Below, one piece after another: positions 1 through 6,038 of a stretch of 8,098 nt of DNA. The stretch spans positions 1 through 8,098 of the forward strand of contig JAJNDL010000038.1 of NCBI GenBank assembly GCA_021156385.1, read 5' to 3'. Within the stretch, counting starts at the first letter, position 1, and each line of letters begins with the position of its first letter. The notes beneath the pieces were generated by a model that saw only the letters and a program-made list of their open reading frames with translations, did no database searches and had not been told where the DNA came from. The position numbers and the translations under genes were made by a program. Origin of the DNA: Moraxellaceae bacterium. Lineage in GTDB: Bacteria > Pseudomonadota > Gammaproteobacteria > Pseudomonadales > Moraxellaceae.

Positions 1-1293
1 GGCGCGACGCTCATCAACACCGGCATCGGCTGGCACGAGGCGCGCATCCCCACCATCGCCACCAAGGTGCCGCGCGCCGCCTTCACCTGGGTCACGCAGC
101 GCCTCAAGGGGCTGGTGAACATTCCGCTGGTCACCACCAACCGCATCAACACGCCGGAAGTCGCCGAACAGGTGCTGGCCGAGGGCCATGCCGACATGGT
201 CTCCATGGCGCGCCCCTTCCTCGCCGACGCCGAGTTCGTGCGCAAGGCGCAGGAAAACCGCAGCGACGAGATCAACACCTGCATCGGCTGCAACCAGGCC
301 TGCCTGGACCAGACCTTCTCGCTGAAGATCACCTCCTGCCTGGTGAATCCGCGCGCCTGCCACGAAACCGAGATTCCGCTGACGCCGGCCCCGGCGCGCA
401 AACGCATTGCCGTCGTCGGTGCCGGCCCCGCGGGCCTGGGCTTTGCCGTCACTGCCGCCCAGCGCGGCCACGAAGTCACGCTGTTCGATGCCGGCAGCGA
501 GATCGGCGGCCAGTTCAACATCGCGAAGAAAGTGCCGGGCAAGGAGGAGTTCCACGAGACGCTGCGGTATTTCCGCAAGCAGATCGACCTCACCGGCGTG
601 CAGCTGAAACTGAATACGCGCGTGACGCCCGAGCAACTGAAAGGCGCCGGTTATGACGAGATCGTGCTCGCCACCGGCATCGTGCCGCGCCACCCCGCCA
701 TCCCCGGCATCGAGCACGCCAAGGTGCTGAGCTATCTCGACGTGCTGCGCGATGCAAAACCCGTGGGCCGGAAAGTGGCGGTAGTGGGCGCCGGCGGCAT
801 CGGTTTCGATGTCTCGGAATACCTCACGCACGAAGGCGAGAGCCCGAGCCTCGCACCGGAAAAATTCAACCGCGAATGGGGCATCGACCCGACGTATGCC
901 AATGCCGGCGGCCTCACGCACCCGGAAGTCGAGGCGCCGACGCGCGAGGTCTGGCTGCTGCAGCGCAAGGCCAAGAAAATGAGCGGCCCCGGCAAGACCA
1001 CGGGCTGGATCCACCGTGCCGGCCTGCAGGCGCGCAACGTCAAGATGATTCCGGCGGTGAACTACGAGCGCATCGACGACGCCGGCCTGCACATCAGCAT
1101 CGACGGCAAGCCGCAGGTGCTGGACGTCGACCACGTGATCATCTGCGCCGGCCAGGAGCCGCAGCGTGAGCTGCACGCCGAGCTCGTGGCCGCGGGCCTC
1201 AACGTGCACCTGATCGGCGGCGCCGATGTCGCCGCGGAGCTGGACGCGCGCCGCGCCATCGACCAGGGCGTGCGCCTGGCGGCTACGCTCTAG
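1..1293 (+). CDS. fadH: NADPH-dependent 2,4-dienoyl-CoA reductase, C-terminal 430 residues (5' end outside window)
   Basis: The reading frame is open from base 1, so the gene begins upstream; the GTG at 67 is only an internal codon. FadH reduces 2,4-dienoyl-CoA with NADPH during beta-oxidation of unsaturated fatty acids with even-position double bonds. Visible: the end of the FMN TIM barrel, with the GWHEAR segment (window residue 12 corresponds to the catalytic His of the Escherichia coli enzyme, from memory); the 4Fe-4S motif CIGCNQAC plus a fourth Cys in TSCLVNPRACHE (codons at 280, 289, 301, 337); a dinucleotide-binding motif VVGAGPAGL; a second nucleotide motif VVGAGGIGFD; and the C-terminal ICAGQEP and GGADVAAELDARRAI segments. 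Residue-level similarity to E. coli FadH is high throughout, and 430 residues is what remains of a protein of about 670 after the His. Stop TAG at 1291-1293. The yheT-like gene follows after 32 nt, probably in the same transcript. No missing key residue is seen. Confidence 0.96.
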   Translation, partial: GATLINTGIGWHEARIPTIATKVPRAAFTWVTQRLKGLVNIPLVTTNRINTPEVAEQVLAEGHADMVSMARPFLADAEFVRKAQENRSDEINTCIGCNQACLDQTFSLKITSCLVNPRACHETEIPLTPAPARKRIAVVGAGPAGLGFAVTAAQRGHEVTLFDAGSEIGGQFNIAKKVPGKEEFHETLRYFRKQIDLTGVQLKLNTRVTPEQLKGAGYDEIVLATGIVPRHPAIPGIEHAKVLSYLDVLRDAKPVGRKVAVVGAGGIGFDVSEYLTHEGESPSLAPEKFNREWGIDPTYANAGGLTHPEVEAPTREVWLLQRKAKKMSGPGKTTGWIHRAGLQARNVKMIPAVNYERIDDAGLHISIDGKPQVLDVDHVIICAGQEPQRELHAELVAAGLNVHLIGGADVAAELDARRAIDQGVRLAATL

Positions 1294-1311
1294 GGCTGCA
1301 GCACAACACCC

Positions 1312-1316
1312 GGAGG
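1312..1316 (+). promoter_or_regulatory. Ribosome binding site GGAGG for the YheT-family hydrolase
   Basis: GGAGG lies 9 nt before the ATG at 1326. It also lies 2 nt before an out-of-frame ATG at 1319, which is too close to be used efficiently. The spacing therefore selects the start at 1326. Confidence 0.7.
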
Positions 1317-1325
1317 CGATGGCTC

Positions 1326-2399
1326 ATGGTCGAGCGCACCCACTCCCTCCCCCGGCGCCGGTCGACCGACTGCCGGCCCCGGGTGCATTGCCACGACAAT
1401 CCGCAGAACCGCCACATCGTGGCGGCCCTGCCGCAGCTGCAGGGGGCGTTCCGCCCCACGCCCTGGCTGTTCAACGCACATGCGCAGCTGATCTTCCACG
1501 GCCTGCGCAAGGGGCCGGCGGCGGCGCCGGTCTACGACCACTACGAGCGACTCACCATGAGCGACGGCGGCCATACGGCGCTGGCGTGGCGGGGCTACGG
1601 CCTGCCGGCCGACGTGCCCACCGTCGTCGTGCTGCACACCATCACCGGCAGCCCGCAAAGCATGGCGGAGCTGGTGCAGGACCTGCACGCCGGCACCGGC
1701 TGGCGCATCGTGCTGTGCGTGCGGCGCGGCCATGCGGACCTGCCGCTGGTCACGCCCCGCTTCAACATCCTGGGCAGCACCGCGGACCTGCGCGAGCAGC
1801 TGCAGGTCATCCGCACGCGTTTCCCGGCCTCGGTGCTGTACGGCGTGGGGACCTCGGCCGGCTCCGGCCTGCTGGCGCGCTACCTGGGCGAGGAAGGCGC
1901 CGCCGCGCCCTTCCGGGCGGCCTTCGCCTATTGCCCCGGCTACAACACCGACGACGGCTTCGATAAAACGCATCCCTTCTACAGCCGGCTGATGACGAAG
2001 AAGCTGGTGCGGCAGTTCATCACGCCGCACCTGCCCCGGATTGCCCACCTGCCCACCACGGCCTGCCTGCGGAACGCGGCGGACCTCGCGGACTTCCACC
2101 GCCACATGTACGAGCTGGCCGGGTATGGCAGCTATGCGGAGTACGCCGCGGCCAGCAACCCGATGCGGGTCTTCGACGCCATCAAGACCCCCCTGATGAT
2201 CCTCAATGCCGAAGACGACCCGGTCTGCCGCATCGGCAACGTCGCCCCGTACCTGGAAAGCATGCGGCGCATGCCCGAGGTCGTCCTGGTGACCACCGCC
2301 GAAGGCAGCCATTGCGCGCACTACGAGGGCTGGTCCGCCCGCTCCTGGTCGGGGCGGCTCATGGGCAATTATTTCCGGGTGATGCATGAGTACCGCTGA
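1326..2399 (+). CDS. YheT/EMB8-family alpha/beta hydrolase
   Basis: A 357-residue protein of the alpha/beta hydrolase fold, YheT (UPF0017) type, a family of probable esterases or lipases of unknown natural substrate. Family marks: a PTPWLFNAHAQL segment near residues 44-55, matching the family's F-x-P-x-WL-x-N-x-H-x-Q motif; LHTITGSPQSM (103-113) as oxyanion region; CVRRGH (131-136); TSAGSGLLARYLGEE (176-190) with nucleophile Ser177 in the G-T-S-A-G elbow; LNAEDDPV (293-300) carrying the acid Asp297 or Asp298; and GSHCAHYEGW with probable catalytic His329. No signal peptide or membrane segment is seen, so it is probably cytoplasmic. The first 40 residues are Arg-rich and not family-like; the ATG at 1326 is chosen because GGAGG precedes it. 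The elbow reads GTSAGS rather than the commoner GxSxGGN, suggesting a divergent branch. It follows fadH by 32 nt, consistent with a role in acyl-ester turnover, but that is inference. Confidence 0.9.
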   Translation: MVERTHSLPRRRSTDCRPRVHCHDNPQNRHIVAALPQLQGAFRPTPWLFNAHAQLIFHGLRKGPAAAPVYDHYERLTMSDGGHTALAWRGYGLPADVPTVVVLHTITGSPQSMAELVQDLHAGTGWRIVLCVRRGHADLPLVTPRFNILGSTADLREQLQVIRTRFPASVLYGVGTSAGSGLLARYLGEEGAAAPFRAAFAYCPGYNTDDGFDKTHPFYSRLMTKKLVRQFITPHLPRIAHLPTTACLRNAADLADFHRHMYELAGYGSYAEYAAASNPMRVFDAIKTPLMILNAEDDPVCRIGNVAPYLESMRRMPEVVLVTTAEGSHCAHYEGWSARSWSGRLMGNYFRVMHEYR

Positions 2400-2543
2400 G
2401 GCCGGCACGTCGATCTCCAAACTACCCGCAGCCGGATTTGCGCTCTTCGCGCCTGCATCACGGCCGGAAAAAGGCCCCCATCGTTTTTGCAGACATCCCA
2501 CTCTATTTGCCGCGGATAAACCAGCAACCGGTAACGTCAGGCC
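2400..2543. other. Intergenic gap, no clear signal
   Basis: This 144-nt gap lies between two plus-strand genes. A 4-bp GGCC/GGCC stem around an A-rich loop (2462-2476) is followed by a T5 run at 2484-2488, a weak candidate terminator for fadH-yheT. The relatively AT-rich stretch 2484-2520 contains TTGCAG (2487-2492) and GATAAA (2515-2520), but their spacing of 22 nt is too long for a standard sigma-70 promoter. I would not call either element with confidence. Confidence 0.3.
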
Positions 2544-3416
2544 ATGACCCAGGAACTTTCGACCACCCTCGTGGCGACGCTCGACATCTGCGCCGCCAGC
2601 GGCCTCGTCCTGCACGATGACGTGCTGCATGTCGTCGCCGACGACAGCGCCCTCCTGCACCGTTATTCCCTGCAGGGAAAGCCGCTCCCTCCGCTCCCGT
2701 TGTTTGCCGGTGATCCGCCGCCGCCCGCCGACTATGCCGCGCGCAAGAAACGCAAACCGGACCTGGAGGCGCTGGCCCTGCTGCCCGGCGGCAGCCTGCT
2801 GGCGCTGGGCTCCGGCTCCAAGGAAAAGCGCCAGCGCGGCTGCCGGCTCGACCTGCAGGACGGCACGGCCACCGTCATCGACCTGCGGCCCCTGTACGAG
2901 GCCCTTGGCCGCGAGATTCCGGCGCTGAACATCGAAGGCGCCGTGCTGCACGGTGACACCCTGGTGCTGGCCCAGCGCGGCAACAGCCGCACGGCCCTGC
3001 AGGCGCTCGTCGTGCTCGATGCCACCACGGCCCTGCACGACCTGGCGCAGGGCCGCCTGACCGCCCGCGGCCTGCGGCGCATCCAGCCGGTGGCGCCGGG
3101 GCAGCTCGCGGGCATCCCGCTCGGCCTCACCGACCTTGCCCTGCATCCCGACGGCCGCCTGTGGTTCACGGCCGCCGCCGAAGACACCGACAACCCCGTC
3201 GACGACGGCGCCTGTGCCGGCAGCGTGATCGGCTGCTTCAGTGCGGATGGCCAAGTGGCCTGGAGCGCGCCCCTGCCGCCGGGACTGAAGGTCGAGGGCC
3301 TGCAGTTCCAGCGCCGCACGGCCGCCGGCGATCACTGGTGGCTGGTCGCCGACGCCGATTCGGCGGAGACGCGGGCGCCGTTGCTGTCGGTGGTGCTGCC
3401 CGGCTCCGGGGAATAG
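2544..3416 (+). CDS. Uncharacterised protein, DUF6929-like
   Basis: A 290-residue soluble protein with no signal peptide or membrane helix. It resembles the DUF6929 family, recognised from memory by: an N-terminal SGLVLHDDVLHVVADD segment (about 19-34); the RKKRKPDLEALALLP stretch (about 67-81); LLALGSGSKEKRQRG (about 85-99); LNIEGAV followed by LVLAQRGNS (about 129-148); and LGLTDLALHPDGRLWFTAAAEDT (about 193-215). The recurring beta-strand-turn blocks with Asp/Gly turns look like a beta-propeller such as SMP-30 or phytase-like proteins, but this is structural inference. No catalytic residues can be assigned. The start ATG has only a weak upstream AGG (about 2539), so the translation start is less certain than for its neighbours. 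It converges with the DUF4336 gene. Function unknown. Confidence 0.82.
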   Translation: MTQELSTTLVATLDICAASGLVLHDDVLHVVADDSALLHRYSLQGKPLPPLPLFAGDPPPPADYAARKKRKPDLEALALLPGGSLLALGSGSKEKRQRGCRLDLQDGTATVIDLRPLYEALGREIPALNIEGAVLHGDTLVLAQRGNSRTALQALVVLDATTALHDLAQGRLTARGLRRIQPVAPGQLAGIPLGLTDLALHPDGRLWFTAAAEDTDNPVDDGACAGSVIGCFSADGQVAWSAPLPPGLKVEGLQFQRRTAAGDHWWLVADADSAETRAPLLSVVLPGSGE

Positions 3417-3514
3417 CCACTGTCGTCGTCAGGCCAGGCGCCCCCGACATGAAGCCTGGCCCTCAAAAACCCGAAGCCCGACCTGAAAAGGCGCCCTGTA
3501 CACAGGAAAATTCG
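3417..3514. terminator. Convergent intergenic region with two hairpins
   Basis: A perfect 8-bp stem pairs GGCCAGGC (3432-3439) with GCCTGGCC (3454-3461) around a 14-nt loop. Neither strand has a T-run immediately after this stem, so it is not a canonical intrinsic terminator. A smaller stem CCTG/CAGG lies at 3495-3506 and on the minus strand is followed by GGCGCC and then four T (3489-3486), 9 nt past the DUF4336 stop. One or both may end the converging transcripts. Termination is inferred only from location and structure. Confidence 0.35.
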
Positions 3515-4192
3515 TTACAGCCAGCGCAGCCCTTCACGCAGCGTTTCTTTGGCGTCGTGCTCGATGATGTCGCCGTGCGCGACGATGACCCGCTCGAAGG
3601 GCAACCCCAGGATCTGCTCCACACTCACGCGCGCCGCGCGGCGGTTGACGTAGACCAGGCGCAGCGCCCGGTGCCAGCCGACGCGCCCGAGGATGCCGCC
3701 CAGCCAGAACCAGATGCGCGTCGGCAGGTGCGGCATGGTCTTGAAGTTCTCGACGAGGTCCGACGTGATCAGCGTCCTCGAGAGCGGATGGTAGAACACC
3801 GTCTCGTGCATCAGGCTGCCGCGCAGCGCGAAAGGCTGCAGGTCGCCCTGCCAGTCGGCATGCGGGTTTTCCGAAAGCGCTGCGGCGATCGGCAGGTCCT
3901 TGCGCTTTTTCCGCAATTCGGCCGGCGCGTGCAGCAGCGCCTGCGGATACGCCGCCACGGCCTCGCCGGCATACATGTGGTGGAAGACGTTGGGGCAGAC
4001 GATGTGCATGACCGGGCCGATGGCGTCGATCTCGGCGCGCAGCGCCGCATCCAGCGGCACCGGCGAATACAGCAGCACGTCGCCGGTGTGCAGGCGCACC
4101 ACCGTCATGCGCGTGCCGACGTGCAGGCCCATGAAGGGATGATGGACCGAGACGGTCCAGAGGTTTTCGGCAACAGCCTGCAGTCGACTCAC
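3515..4192 (-). CDS. DUF4336 protein, metallo-beta-lactamase-like fold
   Basis: A 225-residue protein starting at GTG (4190-4192). The frame is open further upstream to 4372, but AAGGAG at 4199-4204 sits 6 nt before the GTG, the family similarity begins just after it, and the longer version would overlap the SGNH gene by over 130 nt. The sequence matches DUF4336, a group regarded as related to metallo-beta-lactamase-fold hydrolases: LWTVSVHHPF (11-20), MTVVRLHTGDVLLYSPVPLD (29-48), CPNVFHHMYAGE (66-77), MHETVFYH (128-135), LITSDLVENF (141-150) and VIVAHGDII (202-210). Possible metal ligands are His71, His72, His135, Asp145 and His206; the canonical HxHxDH motif is absent, as is usual for this family, so catalysis is unproven. 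No signal peptide is seen. It is the last gene of the minus-strand cluster, 46 nt after the SGNH gene, and may be partly independent given its strong ribosome site. Confidence 0.87.
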   Translation of the reverse strand: MSRLQAVAENLWTVSVHHPFMGLHVGTRMTVVRLHTGDVLLYSPVPLDAALRAEIDAIGPVMHIVCPNVFHHMYAGEAVAAYPQALLHAPAELRKKRKDLPIAAALSENPHADWQGDLQPFALRGSLMHETVFYHPLSRTLITSDLVENFKTMPHLPTRIWFWLGGILGRVGWHRALRLVYVNRRAARVSVEQILGLPFERVIVAHGDIIEHDAKETLREGLRWL

Positions 4193-4198
4193 GGTTGT

Positions 4199-4204
4199 CT
4201 CCTT
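4199..4204 (-). promoter_or_regulatory. Ribosome binding site AAGGAG that fixes the DUF4336 start
   Basis: On the minus strand AAGGAG is followed by 6 nt and then the GTG start at 4192. This near-ideal spacing argues against any of the upstream in-frame starts that would run into the neighbouring gene. Confidence 0.75.
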
Positions 4205-4210
4205 GGTCGT

Positions 4211-4240
4211 GAACCCGGCTTCCCTTAGGGACCGGGCTTC
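4211..4240 (-). repeat. Hairpin between the SGNH and DUF4336 genes
   Basis: CCCGG (4214-4218) pairs with CCGGG (4232-4236), and inside it TCCC (4221-4224) pairs with GGGA (4228-4231) around a TTA loop, leaving a 2-nt bulge; outer GAA/TTC can extend it. It overlaps the TGA stop of the SGNH gene (4239-4241). No T-run follows on the minus strand, so simple termination is unlikely. It could stabilise the upstream message or attenuate read-through into DUF4336. Confidence 0.45.
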
Positions 4241-4967
4241 AGGTTTCGAGGGTGCGCTGCAGGCATGCCGCCCAGCGCGCATAGCCCGCGCCGGAAGGAT
4301 GAAAACCGTCGCTGGCAAAAAGCTCCGGCCGGAACAACCCGAAGTCCACCACGACATGGCGGACCTCGCCACCTGCGCGGCACAGTGCCTGGGTCACCAG
4401 GTCCAGCCGCCGCGCCTGCACGCCCATCAGCCAGCGCAGGGGCTGCGGCAGGGCGGGGAACTGCCCCATCGGCGGCATGGCGGAAATGCAGATGCGCGCA
4501 CGCCCGGTCTTGTGCTGCAACGCCTGCACGAGTGCCCGCAAGTCGGCACGCCATTGCCGCGGCGAGCGCAGTGCCTTGGCATCGTTCGCACCGATGGCCA
4601 GCAGCACGAGGTCACAGGCCTCTGCCGGCATCGCGGCGATTTTCGGCAGCAGCTCGGCCACCGTGGCGCCGTTATGCCCGAGCAGCCGCCAGTGCACGGC
4701 GCGTCTGCGCTGCTGTGCAAGCCCGCGGCTGAAATGGCCCACCAGGCTCTCGTCGCGATGCGTCACGCCGACGCCAACTGCGGTGGACTCGCCCACGAAG
4801 AGCACGCGCAATGGCCCGCCCTCTCCCGCGACATGCCCCGCGGTATCGCCCGCCGCTTCCGGCAGGCGCGGAATGGTCTTCTTCGCCTGCCGGCCCTGCC
4901 AGAGCAGCAGCGGCCCCAACAACAGCAGCGCCAGCCAGAACAGCAGGGTATGGCCATGGATGCGCAT
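4239..4967 (-). CDS. SGNH/GDSL-type serine hydrolase with N-terminal membrane anchor
   Basis: A 242-residue SGNH-superfamily hydrolase (esterase, lipase or acyl-transfer type; substrate not predictable). All four blocks are visible: FVGES (57-61) with nucleophile Ser61; LGHNGATV (96-103), whose Gly97/Asn99 region forms block II; AIGANDA (124-130) with Asn128; and SDGFHPSGAGY (219-229) with Asp220 and His223. Residues about 5-23 form a hydrophobic Leu-rich helix after a short MRIHGH start and lack an obvious cleavage site, so it is likely an inner-membrane anchor with the catalytic domain in the periplasm. The ATG begins directly after the TGA of the AraC gene (0 nt between), and GGAG at 4976-4979 inside that gene serves as ribosome site, so the two are probably translationally coupled. 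No missing catalytic residue. Confidence 0.92.
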   Translation of the reverse strand: MRIHGHTLLFWLALLLLGPLLLWQGRQAKKTIPRLPEAAGDTAGHVAGEGGPLRVLFVGESTAVGVGVTHRDESLVGHFSRGLAQQRRRAVHWRLLGHNGATVAELLPKIAAMPAEACDLVLLAIGANDAKALRSPRQWRADLRALVQALQHKTGRARICISAMPPMGQFPALPQPLRWLMGVQARRLDLVTQALCRAGGEVRHVVVDFGLFRPELFASDGFHPSGAGYARWAACLQRTLET

Positions 4968-6029
4968 TCAGCTTCTCCGCAGTTCGCCGGGCGCGACACC
5001 CCTCACCCGCTTGAAGGCGCGCGAGAACGTGGAGAGATCGCTGAAGCCGAGTTGCTGCGCGACCTTGCCCAGCGGCAGGTCGCTGCCGATCAGCAGCAGC
5101 TCGGCGCGCTCGATGCGCACCGCCTCGGTGATGGCGAGCAGCGTCGTGCCTTCCTCGCGCAGACGCCGGCTCAGGGTGCGCACCGACATCGCCAGCTCGC
5201 TGGCGACCTCCTCGGCATGCGGCAGATGGCCACGGGCGATGGCCTGGGCGAGCAGGCGCCGCACCCGCTGCGTCATCTGCATCTGCTGCGGCAGTGCCTG
5301 GAGCTGGCGGTCCAGCGTCGCCTCCAGCGCCTGGCGCGTGGTGCGGTTGCGCGTGAGCAGCGGCTGGCTCAGCACATGGCGCGCGATGATGAACTTGTTG
5401 ACGGGGGCCCCGAACACCACCGGTTGCCCGAAGAACGCGTCGTAGGCCGCCGCATCGCCGGGACAGGCATGCGTGAACTGCACCTTCATGCTGAACCGTT
5501 GGCCGTGGGCGCGGAGCTGCGGCGCGCTGGCGAACTCACCCATGCGGTTCAGGCTGCCGACGACGAGCTCGGTGAGCAACGCGTTCAGCGGCGCGCCGAA
5601 ATCGTGGTGGCGCTGGATGACCACCTGCGTCTCGTTGCCCACGGTTTCCCGGTACAGCTCGAGGGCGGGCATCAGCAGCGGAAAATAATGCAGCGCGACA
5701 TCCAGCGCTTCATTCAGGGTATCGGCCGTCATCGCTGCCATGCCGACCAGGCCGTGCGCGGTGACGGGCAGGTGACGCATGGCCTGGAGGAAGAGCGGCT
5801 CGCCCGGCAGGCCGTGCTCCAGGCCGAGCTGCAGCAGCGCCTGGAACTGCGCCAGCGTCAACGGCTGGTCACGCTGCTGCAGCTGCGCGGGCGTGAGGCC
5901 GCAGCGCGACACGATCTGCGCGAGATCACCCTGCCGCGCGCGGATCAGCGATTCCACCAGCTCGATGTAATACGCCGGAAAAACCAGGCGCTCGTGGCTT
6001 GCCCGCATAGCTGCCGCCGTCATGCGCAA
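4968..6029 (-). CDS. AraC-family transcriptional regulator with arabinose-binding-like N-terminal domain
   Basis: A 353-residue DNA-binding regulator. Residues about 20-220 match the AraC-type ligand-binding domain of the PF12625 kind (LPVTAHGLVGMAAMTADTLNEAL, then HYFPLLMP, later AYDAFFGQPVVFGAP), which is alpha-rich and unlike the cupin of AraC itself. Residues about 255-353 form the two helix-turn-helix units: HAEEVASELAMSVRTLSRRL (271-290) and LGKVAQQLGFSDLSTFSRAF (320-339), ending in the family's GVAPGELRRS. The start is either TTG at 6029, 7 nt after AAGG that overlaps the upstream TAA, or ATG at 6023, only two codons later. It lies 9 nt after the DUF2306 gene and abuts the SGNH gene, so it is an internal operon gene, a likely regulator of its own neighbours. 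Related regulators often sit next to lipid-metabolism genes, but the ligand here is unknown. Confidence 0.93.
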   Translation of the reverse strand: MRMTAAAMRASHERLVFPAYYIELVESLIRARQGDLAQIVSRCGLTPAQLQQRDQPLTLAQFQALLQLGLEHGLPGEPLFLQAMRHLPVTAHGLVGMAAMTADTLNEALDVALHYFPLLMPALELYRETVGNETQVVIQRHHDFGAPLNALLTELVVGSLNRMGEFASAPQLRAHGQRFSMKVQFTHACPGDAAAYDAFFGQPVVFGAPVNKFIIARHVLSQPLLTRNRTTRQALEATLDRQLQALPQQMQMTQRVRRLLAQAIARGHLPHAEEVASELAMSVRTLSRRLREEGTTLLAITEAVRIERAELLLIGSDLPLGKVAQQLGFSDLSTFSRAFKRVRGVAPGELRRS

Positions 6030-6038
6030 ACGATGGCC

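Noticed and set aside
1290..3335. A 681-codon open frame on the minus strand
   Set aside because: It lies antisense to the YheT-like and DUF6929-like genes, has low-complexity Gly/Ala/Arg/Gln composition and no recognisable motif or ribosome site.
4193..4372. N-terminal extension of the DUF4336 protein by 60 residues
   Set aside because: It would overlap the SGNH gene, contains no family similarity, and the AAGGAG site places the start at 4192.
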